From contig CM059971.1 of assembly GCA_030490835.1 (NCBI GenBank), positions 5,562,007 to 5,626,006 on the forward strand: 64,000 nt of DNA. Direction: 5' to 3'. Positions within the stretch are counted from its first letter, which is position 1, and each line of letters opens with the position of its first letter. The position numbers and the translations under genes are program-made. The stretch comes from Annona cherimola (lineage: Eukaryota; Streptophyta; Magnoliopsida; Magnoliales; Annonaceae). Shown here in pieces: positions 1 through 24,946 of the stretch. The notes under the pieces are model-generated. The model ran no database searches, was not told the DNA's origin, and worked only from the letters and a program-made list of their open reading frames with translations.

Positions 1-1200
1 TACTAAAACATCAAAAGTTATATTAATCGGAGTTGTACATGGCACAAATGCTTTTAAGTGATCTTTAATTTCAGAAATAATAAAAGTGATTAGGGCCACC
101 TATCAACTTATATTGGCAGTATAGAATGTATATATAGAAGTTGAAATCAATAAAATATATCCCTTACATTTTCAATCGTTTTCTTTAACTATTTTAATTC
201 CATTAGTTGGATTAGTTGCATTGTTTTCTTTGTTGCCGCATCTGTCTCTCTCGGGTCATTTTCTGAGATGTTATTTGGATGGACTTTTTGGGAGGGCCTA
301 TTCAGGATCAATAATGGAAAAGGATTTAAACGAGGAGATTAGATAAGTACAAGGGATTGGTCAGCAAATTTTGCTATCTGGCTCATTTGGGTGCCACGGA
401 CTTTGACGAGCTGAAGTAGGTACTTGTTACGTACGTCTCGTTTCATTTTATGATAAAATATACATTAACTAGTTGACATGTACTTGCATTTGTACAGTTT
501 TATTTTTAAAAAATAAAATTCTAGGAGGTTAGCCTCCTTTCCAACAAAAAAAAAAAAGACATAAGAAGTTGTATCAGAAATAAAAATTAGCATTGCTACC
601 AAGCTTGCTATCATTAGTCGAAGAATTTTTCCTCGTTTATTATTTGGGAGATGTATTTTTTTTGTTTCTAAGGTGAAATTATATCTTCAGTTTTATTAAG
701 TGGAATTGTGTCTTCAAATTTATAAGAATGTCTTAGAACTTCAATGTAACAGATATTGAGATGTATGTAAATATATCAATGAACAAAATTAACATTGAAA
801 GTATGAAAAAAAAGAAGTTATTATGTATTAAAAATGAAAAATTTCTAATGTAATAATCGTAACTGGATTTGAATAATTGCATATTCAATTTTGTGGCTGG
901 CGCCATAGGATGTGAAATCCAAATCTTTTCGTGTCAGCATTTGGTCTCTTTTTCTTTTTTTTTTTTAATTGGGAGTGCAGTGATACCTCTTTTAGGATAT
1001 TGTAAAATTCTTAAGTTTGATTGTAATATAAGTACATTAATTAAAATTTTTTCTTAGATGTAAATGGCCTTAACTTACCGTAATTGCCCCATCGAATGTG
1101 AATATGCCAACTTCTCATTTATGTGAAAAATTACCTCACCAAAGGCATTACAGTCGCCGTTGTTTACCAAATAACTCTTTACTTCTAGAACAGGTCACAC
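1..1200. other. AT-rich intergenic DNA, no gene recognised
   Basis: No reading frame here resembles a known protein, and there are no clear splice-flanked exons. A slightly GC-richer patch near 230-430 could be a gene end, but nothing identifies it. The longest open frame, about 62 codons near 869, runs through low-complexity T-rich DNA and looks like chance. Confidence 0.5.
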
Positions 1201-1210
1201 CCCTTTGATT

Positions 1211-1530
1211 TTGGATCGTAATTCCAAGTCAGCAGTTAATTTGATTTTCATTCGTTACAATTTTTTTTTAAATCTCAATCCAATTAAAAATCATTATATT
1301 GTATTCACTAACATTGCGTTAGCTACGCTGCCAAACGTAATTCCAAGTCGGCATTTATTTTGTTTTTCGTTCTTCAATTTTTTTTTAAATCCATCTAAAT
1401 AAGTATATTTATTAATATTCCATGATACCACAAATCATCTTGATGTTATCAATCCAATTAAAGATCAGTATAATTGATATTGCATTAGATAAGATGCCAA
1501 ACTTAATTCCAAGTGAGTAGTTATTTTAAT
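1211..1530. repeat. Diverged short tandem repeat, about three units
   Basis: A phrase close to CGTAATTCCAAGTC recurs near 1216, 1336 and 1503. Each copy is followed by a related run of ATTTTGATTTTCGTTC type, a T-tract and TCCAATTAAA-like text. Units are roughly 120-165 bp and well diverged, so this is an old local duplication. No coding content. Confidence 0.5.
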
Positions 1531-1604
1531 TTTCGAAGAGAATTTCACTTATGTATTGTATTTATTACCACTCGCTTAACTAGAAAATCAAGTTTTATTA
1601 AATT

Positions 1605-1800
1605 TAAGATGACTTTTACTTAAAAATATATCCATTTATTCACATAAAAATATATTTAAACAGTTTAAATGTTAAAATATAACTTTAAAATTAATATTTA
1701 ACATAAAACTATTTTATTTAACTTATTATGCACGTATGTAGATGATATCATGCGCAGTAATGCTAGAAAATTGATGAATTTTATAAAAGCAAATCATGCT
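1605..1800. repeat. Dispersed noncoding repeat family A, copy 1
   Basis: The order of phrases is: TATCCATTTAT, a TTTAAATGTTAAAATAT-like run, AATTAATATTTAACAT, ATTTTATT, CACGTATGTAGATGA, then a GTAATGCTAGA-like end. The same order appears near 19190-19380 and, more weakly, near 20700-20860. The copies are strongly diverged and I see no terminal inverted repeats, so the superfamily is open. Confidence 0.45.
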
Positions 1801-2637
1801 AAGTTGAAAATGGAAAGTAGGGAGCATGTTTTTCTATAAGATTTTGACATTCGAACTGAGTAATTATCTTGTCTTTTTTATTATTACATTTTTATTTCAA
1901 TCATTTTTAACATTTTTCATATAACTGTCACTATATAAAACATTTCTAAACATTTATCGCAATTCCTATCAATAACATAAAAATCTGTATTAGCAAAGAA
2001 AATATATATTCAAGGAAAAATTTTCTTATTTATGAGAATACTTTTATTGGTTATTGCTCATGGTGATGCTTTCATAGACAATGAAATTTTTTTGCTTCTA
2101 ATAGTATTTTAACAATTAAATTAAAACTTGGTTGCAAAACTTAAACCAATGGACTATTATTAGCCAAATCCTTTTTTGTCATTCATAATGAGGACATGTC
2201 AATAATGGTGGACAATCAATTTATTTTAGCAACTCAATTTATTTGAATTTGTTACCAAAAATAATTTTTTTTGGAAATATATACTTTTTATTGCACTTTT
2301 ATTCATAATTTATCTCTATTATATCACATAATTTCTACCATTGTCAAAAATCTTTTTCCCTCATGTTTGCACATTTGATGTGTGGAATTTTCTACTACGT
2401 GGGTGTTTGTTTTACCATTTCTCCATCTCTAATTGTTGTACTTTTTCACTTTTTCATCACAATTTCTATATATCTATTATATTTTAAATTATTTTTGAAT
2501 ACGTTTTATACAATTATACTAATTATTAATCATTCGTCCATAACTTTTTACAACTACCTTCATTTTCAATCATTACCCATATTACGTAATATATGTTTCT
2601 CTTTTCTAAACATTTTACGTAAAAAACTTTTTAATTA
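1801..2637. other. AT-rich intergenic DNA, nothing recognised
   Basis: Very AT-rich sequence with no recognisable gene, RNA or bounded repeat. The open frame at 2363-2638 codes a hydrophobic low-complexity string expected by chance from T-rich DNA. Confidence 0.4.
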
Positions 2638-2893
2638 GGTGGGTTTGAAAATTGATAAATTTTTTGATAAAAAGTTTTTTAAAATTAAAAGTAGTAACAT
2701 AATGTAATATGATATAGACAATGATAAAATGTAAAGAAAATAAAAATAAAATTAATATATTAGATGTACGAGTAGTTGTGTAAAAATAATTGAAAAAAAG
2801 ATAATTGTACACAAAAATACGAAAAAATAATATAAAATTATAATAGTTATCTAAAATGAAAAATTTTAATTTGAAAATTTTTATCAAATCCTA
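2638..2893. mobile_element. Tourist-like MITE relic (GGGTGTGTTTGG family)
   Basis: The internal sequence follows the window's common MITE family. The order is GATAAA/AAAGTTTTT, then AACATAATGTAATATGATA, an AATGATAAA stretch, ATATTAGATGTACGAGTAG, TGTGTAAAAATAATTGA and a final AAAAATTTTAATTTGAAAA. Copies with clear termini lie at 33562-33829 and 63485-63777. The ends of this copy are degraded, so its borders are approximate. Confidence 0.6.
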
Positions 2894-2929
2894 AGACATC
2901 CCTAAAGTTTTATTAATTCTCGAACGCAC

Positions 2930-3827
2930 CCCGGAAAAATACGCGGCATCCATTACGAAAAAGGAAAAAGCCGCCGTTGGCACTTGGACGGTGGGTTGGA
3001 GTGGAAAGGGAAGGGAAAGACAAGCGGGAGACGGGACTGGTGAGACACGACGAAGCCCTCTAGAGAAAGTCAGTAGAAGACAGGTCCACCGAACCTGTCA
3101 ACCCGAGGCGTGCATTCGCATTTCTACCATAATAACCCCGCCAGGCCTTCCCCAACGACTCTCTCTCTCTCGCTCGCTCGCTCGCTCCCTCACGAGAGAA
3201 GCAGAGGAGAGAGTCCGTTGCCAGAGCCTGCCAAGGAAGTCGCTCTCTCTCTTTCTCTTCCAGTGCAGACAAGAAGCGGCAGCAGCAGCAGCAGCATCAA
3301 ATCTTCCTATTTTCGCCATGATCTCGCTCGACAGAGCCATTTTTCTGGTAATTTGAATGACCCCCACTCGAATTTTCAAAACGGGGAAAAAAGGAAAATA
3401 AAAAAATAAAAAAATTTCCGCATTGGCCATGGCCCGCTCGATGAGTGGAGGTTTCTTTTCTTTGGCAGCCGTCGCGGTTGACACAGACACCGAGACGGAC
3501 AAAAAATCTGAAAGACTTGCCCCTTTTTTTTTTTCTTTTTTTTTTGGTGTGTGGCTTCGCTGGCATGTGGTTTTGGTGCATTTTGTTTGAAATATTAAAG
3601 GGCAGTTCTGGTGCTTTCTTTTTTCGTTGCGACTGCTGCGACTGTAGCGAAGCCGGTATAGCGAGAGCTTCCCCAACGAAATCCCGTTGTCAGCTGCGCT
3701 CTGTTCGCCTGCTTCCACTTCGTTGGCTGCTGCTGCTGCTGCTTGTTGCTCATCGTCGCGGAGGAGGCTGGTTTTGTGCTGCTGTAGCCAAGGGACAGGG
3801 CGGGGCGAGAGAAAGATTCGAGCTTTG
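2930..3827 (+). promoter_or_regulatory. Promoter and 5' leader region of the malic enzyme gene
   Basis: GC content rises sharply after about 2930. A CT-dinucleotide and CTCG run sits near 3161-3188, short CAG repeats near 3280-3297, and CTG repeats near 3727-3745; such CT tracts are common in plant leaders. Several ATGs precede the coding start, so either transcription begins late in this stretch or upstream reading frames exist. No confident TATA box or leader intron can be placed. Long open frames on both strands here are produced by GC-rich low-complexity sequence and are not called. Confidence 0.5.
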
Positions 3828-17361
<13,534 letters not shown>

Positions 17362-17700
17362 AGCTGCAGTTTTGTGATGTTGGCTGGCCTTTTGCCGCCA
17401 ATGCTGTTGGTATGGTATAATTTATGATGGCTGTTGCACGAGTGTGTTCTGCTTTCTGTGTTTTGGGGAATGCATAAGTTGTATTGCATACAATAACGAA
17501 ACGATACCGAGATTACTGGTGGTAGTAGTAGTATTGTGGCGTTTGTAAGGTCATTGCACTGTTGTAGCTGAGCCTTTCTTAGGCAAGCATAGTTCAACTA
17601 ATGTTGTTTGTTTCCGACGGATGCATATTTATACTTTTTGTGTGATAGATCTCGTGTCTATCGATGTATGGTTGGGTTACCAAATTGCAACTAGATCAGT
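17362..17700 (+). other. Probable 3' UTR and downstream flank of malic enzyme
   Basis: The sequence after the TAG stop is moderately T/G-rich with no further exon-like frame. A GGTAGTAGTAGTATTG run lies near 17520. The poly(A) site cannot be fixed by eye. Confidence 0.5.
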
Positions 17701-17844
17701 TCTCTCATCATGCACATAATCACAATCCAAGCTCATTCTCTCTGTCATGAGCAATTTTCCCTTGGAACATCCTGATAATTTGCAATGCATGAAATGCCCA
17801 TATATCAACTGAAAGAAATTCGTTAAAACCGACATTCAAAACAG

Positions 17845-18093
17845 CTACACTATTGAAGTGAATTCTTTCTGGTGTCTGAAGCGATTGAGTAATTTGCCCA
17901 TGGCATCTCTTTCAGTGTACATTTTTAGCAAGGCCTTGGCAAAGTCTGCATAGTCTGCTCTCCCTGTCTGCTTGTTATCCAATGACGTGTAAGCACCTAG
18001 AGTCTTAACCGATGGGTCCAAAACCAATAGTCTAAAAACTGATTGAAGACGTAAAATTGCATCATAAAATTGTTTGTAGTTCTGGCTGGGCAT
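17845..18093 (-). pseudogene. Unidentified exon-like open frame (82 codons)
   Basis: The translation is not low-complexity and reads like real protein: NYKQFYDAILRLQSVFRLLV, then AYTSLDNKQTGRADYADF and AKALLKMYTERDAMGKLLNR. Codon use is balanced, unlike chance frames nearby. On the minus strand the frame is preceded by a TGCCCAG that could serve as a splice acceptor, so this may be a last exon left from a lost or captured gene. The MITE-like repeat at 18112 lies directly upstream. I do not recognise the family, and no partner exon is visible in the window. Confidence 0.35.
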
Positions 18094-18111
18094 AGTGCAC
18101 CTAGTTCATAA

Positions 18112-18514
18112 GGGTGTGTTTGGGATGAAGGAAAATGAGAGAGGGAATGAGAATGGTCAAGTCAATCTTCAGTTACCCTACTATTTTTTAGTTTTACCTC
18201 TATATTCTAATTATTTCTTATATCTTTTATTTATATTTTTTCATATGACTGCCATATTTACTTCTTTATTATTTTTTATTGGTGTACCTTTTTTAACTGG
18301 TTTTTATTGTGTACTTACATCACACCTCGTTTTATTTTATAATCAAGTTTGAGAATTTTTAATCAATTCTACTTCCAAATGATCAAGAGGGAGACGAAAT
18401 GATCAATTCTTACAAACGCCATACTTCCACCGAGTGATCACCTTTATTCTTAGTTTAATTCTATCATATTTATTCTATTCTCATTTTTTTATTATTCTTT
18501 AAACAAACATATCC
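18112..18514. mobile_element. MITE-like element with GGGTGTGTTTGGG end
   Basis: It starts GGGTGTGTTTGGGATGAAGG after a TAA and ends AAACAAACATATCC, roughly an inverted copy of the start. GAATGAGAATGG near the left end has a CTATTCTCATTTTT counterpart near the right end. The internal sequence differs from the shorter Tourist-like copies, so this is a separate subfamily or another element. Confidence 0.5.
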
Positions 18515-19189
18515 TGAGTGTGTGGTGTAAATCGGATTAGCTGTTTCCAATTAAGTACATTTGTAAAACCTTTGCACATGTGTTTCCTACGTTTCAAGTC
18601 TCCAAGTCTTCAATTTGATTTACAAATAAGGTTGATAAACAATTGGAAGAAGTGGAAATGAAAAACAAGAGAAAAGGAAAATGAAAAACTTCAATTTTTT
18701 TACTTTTTTCTTGATCAAATTTTTTATTATTTCATTAACATTATTAAAGGGTTAAGAACTTGTATTTTACATTATCCCAAAATATTAGATGCAAAAAATA
18801 TTTCTAACATGTATTAAAATTTTAGAATATTTTGCGGAACATAATTTCTTATTTTTGTATATATTTCTTATAAAATTCTTATGAGAATTTATTTCATAGA
18901 TATGTGCAAAATTCACTTCAAAATGGTATGAGGGAAATAATTATTTAGAACTATTTTTGTTTTTTTTTGCATATTAAGCTTAATAAAAAAGGGCCCGTTA
19001 GTGGTTCCATGTAGCCTCCTCCATTTTTAAGATTTTAATGTTTGATGAAAAATTTAATCCATTTATTATATTGAACATAATTTGTTTAGCTAGTTGACCA
19101 AGTTTCATTTAAATTGAAAAGGCGCATAGGCCACCTTTGCTAAAAAAAGGTACATTTATGTGTAAATTAAAAAAAATACTTATATCCAT
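18515..19189. other. AT-rich intergenic DNA, nothing recognised
   Basis: No gene, RNA or bounded repeat could be supported in this stretch. Confidence 0.4.
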
Positions 19190-19470
19190 TTATATACGTA
19201 TTAGAATGTAATGATACTTTTTGGAATCATTTATCCACATGTTTACGATATTTTAGATGATTTAGATGTTGAAAATACTACTTAAAAATTAATATTTAAT
19301 ATGAAATCATTTTATTAAGTTGATTTTACACGTTTGTAGATGAACTCCTGTACACAGTGATACTAGATAAATGAAAAGATTTACATGATAATATATATAA
19401 TATTAAATATAATGGATGGAGTAAATTTTTCATCGACCATCTAGATATTCAAAATGAATGAGGCTACATA
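19190..19470. repeat. Dispersed noncoding repeat family A, copy 2
   Basis: The ordered phrases are TATCCATTTATATACG, TAGAATGTAATGATAC, ATCATTTATCCACATG, GATGATTTAGATGTTGAAAA, AAAAATTAATATTTAATATG, ATCATTTTATTAAGTTGATT, TTTGTAGATGA and GTGATACTAGATAAATG. The same order is found near 1605 and 20700. No protein or terminal repeat was seen. Confidence 0.5.
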
Positions 19471-19943
19471 GAAGAGAAATTTTATAGAAGTGCTCCAGAA
19501 TAAAAAAAATATTGAAACATAAATTTTTTTATTTAACGGTAGCGGTAAAAAGTAGCATTTATGCATGAAAGTTTCGTTTAATATTTTTTTATATCTACCC
19601 CCCTTTGGTATGCATGATGGGTAATGTTATTTTAAAATGATAATGTCTAATTAGTGTTTTTGAATTCTACGATTCCATGTTTTACAAAAATATTCTGTAT
19701 GGTCGATCTTATATAAATTTTTTGTTGTTATATTCTTGTAGTGCCCCTTTTTTAGGTAACAGACGCCACTGACTGGTTCATCTATTTTGGTCAATCTCAA
19801 ATAAAATAAAATAAATTATAAAATGCTGTGAAGTGCAGATGGAAATAAGATTGCATTAACTTAGCATTATTACACTAAATGGAGATTAGGGCAATAAAAT
19901 AAAAAGCAATAACAAAAGTTAAAAAAAAGGAATCGCGCTGATC

Positions 19944-20010
19944 TTTTTTTTTTTTTTTTTGGAAAGATTAAAATTCAAATATTGTAATGAAATGATAAAA
20001 CAACTGGAAT
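19944..20010 (-). repeat. Poly-T headed segment, possible retroposon tail
   Basis: A run of 17 T is followed by GGAAAGATTAAAATTCAAAT and GTAATGAAATGATAAAAC. A comparable poly-T then GAAAAGGTTGAAATGATAAA occurs at 52422. On the minus strand both would read as a body ending in poly(A), as LINE or SINE insertions do. No flanking duplication was found, so this is weak. Confidence 0.3.
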
Positions 20011-20194
20011 TATAGAGACAGAGATTTGTGTGCTCTGAATACATCATACATCCATTGTACAATGAGCTCAATTGAGCATAAGGTAGATATATGCAGTGGA
20101 GGCTTTTATTGGTTTCGATTTTCGTATGGGGGGAACACTCATACGAGCCGATGGAGGGGAGAGGCTGCAAGGCTTTGGCTTTTTGCTGCTTGGC

Positions 20195-20232
20195 TGAGGG
20201 AGGGAGGGAGGGAGGGAGGCAGGGAGGCTCTC
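20195..20232 (+). repeat. GGGA simple repeat
   Basis: About eight GGGAGGGA units lie in an otherwise unassigned GC-richer patch (20110-20280). The G-runs could form a quadruplex on the + strand. Open frames across this patch on both strands come from the repeat and are not called as genes. Confidence 0.7.
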
Positions 20233-20699
20233 TTGTCTTGACTCTTGAGGGGATGTCCGGATGGAGAGGAATAAGCCGGAGTTTGAATTTTCATGCAATT
20301 TGGAATGGGTAGTTCTAATTCGAGGCCAACTGTATCCTTATTATATTCTTAAAAACTCTTGCTCTACTGTATTTTTAGCCTGAGTGAGTTGTAAGCCTAC
20401 CCTATTTTGTTTTTAAGATTGAAGTGATTTCAGTTTTGGTTCTAAATGGGTTCTTCAAATAGTCGTTATATTATATTTTAAAATTATGATTTTATTACAG
20501 GTTTTACTTAAAAATGTATAATTAAGATGATAATAATATAATATTTGAAATACATTTATTAAATTTACCAAATAATAAATAAATTAAATAAATTTCTATA
20601 TAGTTAAAGAATATATTTAAAATATATTTATTAAATATTTATTGAGAGACCATCATGTGAAGATGGATTGCATCATAATTATGGTGTAATCCCTTGTAA

Positions 20700-20960
20700 A
20701 ATGGGTCCTACACATATTAAAATGTAATAATATTTTATATAATCATTTACCCATATAAAAATCATATTTTAGATAGTTTAGATGTTGAAAATATCACTTT
20801 AAACTTGATATTTACATTAAATTATTTTATTACATTGATTTTTTACTATGTTAAGAAAGGGTACATATACATGTTGGATTTGGATGAAAAATTGATATGT
20901 TAATGAAGTGAATAATTCTAAATACGAATATACAATGTGTGGAATAGATTTTTTATTCAT
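20700..20960. repeat. Dispersed noncoding repeat family A, copy 3
   Basis: Phrases in the order of copy 2 are present: ACACATATTAAAATGTAATA, ATAATCATTTACCCATAT, TTTAGATAGTTTAGATGTTG, ATATCACTTTAAACTTGATA, AAATTATTTTATTACATTGA. Two related palindrome-like words, GCATCATAATTATGGTG (20669) and GCACCATAATTATGGTG (20989), flank it and may mark its ends. Confidence 0.45.
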
Positions 20961-21132
20961 GATCAAGCGGGCTCCACAGTGAACGGAATGCACCATAATT
21001 ATGGTGAAGTTTGAATGCGCTTGAATAAATTCCATACTTGTTATATCCTAATTGAACTATGTACTTATTTTACCTTAAACCTCCATAAAGATTTTATAGA
21101 TATAAAAATAAGAAATTATACCAATTAATATA

Positions 21133-21570
21133 GGGTTAATTTCAAATATACCTATTACATTTTCTCTTAATTACAAATATACCCACTAAGTATTTTATTA
21201 ATTTCAAATATACCCATTATTATAGTTATAAACGTTTAATAATTTTACAATATCAAAATACCCCTGATTGATCTAACATTCATTGTGATGGATGCAACAT
21301 TGAGACTATTAAAACTCATTCTGTCTAGTTTTTTTCTCACATTAGATGTGTTTCCATCGTATTGTTTAACTTCCGTTGTAATTAAATGATTATAATTATT
21401 AAATAATAAGGGACATTTTGGACATTCATATGATGGATAACAACGATTTTTAATTGTGCCCGACGAAATGAATATGAATGAAATTTCACTCATACTTAGT
21501 AGGTATATGTGAAAATTTTCAATCTTAGTAAGTATATTTATAATCAAGGACAAATGTAGTTAATATATGC
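21133..21570. repeat. Foldback-like element with ATATACCCA motifs
   Basis: The left arm repeats AATTTCAAATATACCTATTA, AATTACAAATATACCCACTA and AATTTCAAATATACCCATTA. The right arm has roughly complementary phrases, TTAGTAGGTATATGTGAAAA and TTAGTAAGTATATTTATAAT. This is the signature of a noncoding element with long terminal inverted repeats. It resembles the clearer copy at 40708-41179. Confidence 0.5.
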
Positions 21571-21659
21571 TTTTACTAAAGCCGATTTCTTTCATCTCTC
21601 ATCATCTTTCTACCCTTATTTTCCATGGGGGGGGGATCGTGGAGATGCATTGACTTTGC

Positions 21660-22362
21660 TAGGGGTGGGAATTGGGGTAAGTCTACTCGCGACCCGGCTT
21701 TGACCCGACCTGTTTTTGGCTGGGTAAAATCAATATATTTTTGACCCGGTATAGGGATGAGTCAGAAATTTTGACCCGAATTCAAAAATAGAGTCGGGAT
21801 AGGTCGACCAAGTCCTGACCGGCCCCGCATATATAAATTTATTAAAAATTATAAACCTATTATTTTCTTTCAAAATTCTCATTTTTTTATAATCAACTCT
21901 ATCAACAATAGAAGAATCAATTTATTCAAAAAGCAATATAAGAATCAGTAAAAAGAATTTGTACATATATAACCCTTATGTGTAATTATATATTAACCTA
22001 TTTTAATAAATTTATACTATATTTTTAAATATTTTGTGTTCTTAATTATGTGTTTTTTTAATAATTAGTGAAATATTGAAGCATATAATATTTAAATTTA
22101 GTATAGATGTATACTTATGTTTGATAGGTATATAAATTCTGAAAATTATCTTATTTGACCCGTATTTTTGACCTGACATACTATCTTGAAACTGGTCCGA
22201 TACTAACCCTAAGTTTGTCTCGGAACCTATTTAAAAAAGTAAGGGTCAAACCGACCTTGTCCCGACCCAGTATAAAAAGATGGTTAAACTCAATTTTTAA
22301 AAAGTAGAGTCAAGGTTGGGAAAACCTTGACCCGGTATGGCCCGCTCCGATTCCCACCCGTA
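21660..22362. mobile_element. hAT-like MITE, 703 bp, 8-bp target duplication
   Basis: It starts TAGGGGTGGGAATTGGGG and ends CTCCGATTCCCACCCGTA, an inverted repeat with few mismatches. It is flanked by GACTTTGC (21652-21659) and GGCTTTGC (22363-22370), a target duplication matching at 7 of 8 sites. Eight-base duplications are the hallmark of hAT elements. The ends are full of GACCCG/CGGGTC words while the centre is AT-rich and noncoding. A related copy lies at 26012-26732. Confidence 0.85.
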
Positions 22363-22601
22363 GGCTTTGCTCTCGATTTCGTGAGTAACGATCGGTAGGT
22401 GTGGGAGCAGCGGCAATGGTGGTACGCTGATTTGGATTTATATTTTTCCCCTCTTCGAGTCTTTATTAAATAACGGACTGCCAGATTTTGAGAGTAACAT
22501 AGATAGCGACCATGAGTGGAAAGAGATATGTTAGAAATTTTGAACTAAATTCAAAAATAGGATTGGAAGTGAGTCGAGTATGTCGGATCCACATAAAATA
22601 C

Positions 22602-22845
22602 TATCAATGGCAGAGGTTGTGGGCTGTCAATTGCTAAGATTATGGCAGAAATCATGGCTAAGATTTGAAGATCTAATTTATCATAATTTGTGTATTAGTT
22701 GTATATATTATTACCTAAAATAGATTAGTAGTAATTAGTTTAATTGCTGTAAATATTTTCTTGCCTAAAATAGGTTGTACAACAATTCTTATTTAAAGGA
22801 AAGATCATCAAAGAAAGGGCATTTAGCCATTTTCTCAAACTTTGT
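22602..22845 (+). repeat. Copia 5' LTR
   Basis: This 244-bp direct repeat pairs with 29081-29324 at about 96 percent identity by eye. It starts TATCAATGGCAGAGG and is followed two bases later by the primer-binding site. Confidence 0.92.
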
Positions 22846-23631
22846 TATGGTATCAGAGCCTGCCTTTGAAATTCATAGCTGAATCTTCGAATCTGTCAGT
22901 TTCTTTTTGCTTCTGTCTTCCAAAGGTTTCTGGTTTGCTTTCATTTTTTTTGGGTTGATTAATTTCTGATCAACAACTCTGGCTTCGAGATTTCATTTTT
23001 CTTGGAAGAATGTCTACTGAGAATTTTCTTAGAAGAATGTCTACAGAGACTTTGGCTATCAAATTTACAGGAAAGAATTATGCAGCATGAGAATTTCAGT
23101 TTAGAATGTTTCTGAAAGGGAAGGAGCTTTGGAATCACATTGATGAGTCTGCTCCTACTCCTAAATAAGGTATAGAACTTAGTCAATGGGAGGCAAAGGA
23201 TGCTTGAATCATCTCTTGGATTTTAGGTTCTATTGAAGCTCATATGGTGAATAATTTACGTTCCTTTAGTATAGCTAAGGAGATGTGGGATTATCTGCAA
23301 CGCATATATCATCAAGATAACACCGCAAGACGATTTCAACTAGAACTTGAGATTAGTAACTTCAGTCAAGGTAATCTCTCTATTGAGCAGTATTATTCTG
23401 GATTTATTAATCTATGGAGCGAATATTGTGGTATTATTTATTCAAAGGTACCTAATAAGGCCTTAGCCAGTCTTCAAGCGGTTCATGAAGATAGTAGGCG
23501 TGATCAGTTTTTGATGAAACTGATGCCAGAATTTGAAGTTGCATGAGCTGGATTACTGAATAGAAATCCTGTCCCTTCCTTGGATATATGTCTTGGTGAA
23601 TTGTTGCGTGAAGAACAAAGAATGACTACAC

Positions 23632-24946
23632 TGTTGGCCCCGAGTTTATGGCAAAACCCAAGAGGGGAGGGGTGAATTTGGGTTCTTGAAAAATCCTTTG
23701 ATAAATTAAAACTTAACCCCTTATAATTTCAATCCCCTTGATGAAACGTGATATGAGATAGAATGAGAGGGTGCAAATGGAATATAAAAATGTAAACAAT
23801 CAAACCAAACAAGAGACAACGATATATAGTGGTTCGGGCAACCTTCCATACTCCACTCTTCCAAGCACACACCCGTTGTGTCTTGGGTTCCACTATTGTA
23901 TTTTTAATACAATCTAGAGCACCCGCTCTCTTCTAGATTCTAGCTCTAGGGGGCATATACAACAATCACTTGTTGGTGAGACCAACTCCAACCAACCAAG
24001 TCCAAACGATTGGTGAGACAAACTCCAACCAATCAAGCAAAACCCGTTAGTGAGACAAACTCAAACCAACCCCCTGTTTTGCTTCTTCTTGAATTCGGTC
24101 TCCAATACCGATTCAAGGCAACAACACAAAATAAAATAAACAAAAGAGAAATTACACTTTACAATGTGTATTCGATAAGCATCGGAAGCTCCTTGTCATG
24201 TAGAGATGATAAACTTGAAAGCGCACTTGGAAGTTGTAGCACTTGGAACTTCAATAGTTAATCAAATGACTTCAACACACTTGAATATTTGAAGATGGAA
24301 GCTCAACTTGTGTTTTTCTCTTTCTTTCTTCCTTCTCTCTTTTCTCCACGTTCATTCTTCAATGGTATATATAGAGGAAAAAAGGTTCTAGCCATTGGAG
24401 TGGAGGTTCACGCGCATCTAGAGCTCCAACGTTCGGATTTTTGACCGTTACGAGTTGAAGTCGCAAGTGGAGTCGACTTCGGATGAGTGGAGTCGACTTC
24501 GGATGGGTGAAGTCGACTTAGGATGCGACTTCGCCTTGTAAAAACTTGCTGTCCAGAATTTTGCCTTCGAAGTTGCAGGTGAAGTCCACTTGGGTCTGGG
24601 ACTTCACCCAAGTCGCAGGCGAAGTCGACTTGGGATGAGACTTCACTTTGCTGTCTGTCCGAAGTCGCAGGCGAAGTCGACTTGGGTCTGGGACTTCACC
24701 CAAGTCGCAAGTGAAGTCGACTTGGGCTGAGACTTCACTTTGCTGTACTTGCAATTCATGAACTAAAACTCTTGAAACTTAAATTATTTCACATTCTCAT
24801 TTTCATATACATAATTAGAGACAAAATATCTGAGAACACTTAGACAAATGTGTTAGATCCTTTTTAATGATATTTCAATTATTTGTTAATCATCAAAATC
24901 AAATTAACCATTCTATTCGATAAGCACATGATCAATAATCTCAACA
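23632..24946. mobile_element. Solo LTR, 1315 bp, inserted in copia gag
   Basis: The segment starts TGTTGGCCCCGAG, ends CTCAACA, and is flanked by TACAC at 23627-23631 and 24947-24951. TG...CA ends with a perfect 5-bp duplication and no internal retroviral region define a solo LTR, left after LTR-LTR recombination. It shares the GTTCGGGCAACC segment, the TTCTAGATTCTAGCTCTAG box and a GTCGAC-rich array with the copy at 30073-31723. It interrupts the copia gag frame between the MTTL and QAVLGSSKE codons. Confidence 0.88.
24455..24746. repeat. GTCGAC-rich minisatellite inside solo LTR 1
   Basis: Short units built from AAGTCGCAGGCGAAGTCGAC and TTGGGTCTGGGACTTCACCC repeat with variations. A longer block is duplicated with a period near 90 bp (24590 and 24680). 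Many units hold AAGTCGACTT, which is self-complementary, so the array can pair with itself. It is GC-rich compared with the rest of the LTR. Confidence 0.85.

Noticed and set aside
2615..2887. 90-codon minus-strand frame rich in Phe, Ile and Leu
   Set aside because: It is the A-rich strand of a MITE read in reverse; composition explains the hydrophobic product.
24408..24754. Open frames in the GTCGAC arrays of the solo LTRs (also 30817-31600)
   Set aside because: The repeats lack stops in some frames, which produces artificial Ser/Asp/Val-rich peptides; solo LTRs are noncoding.
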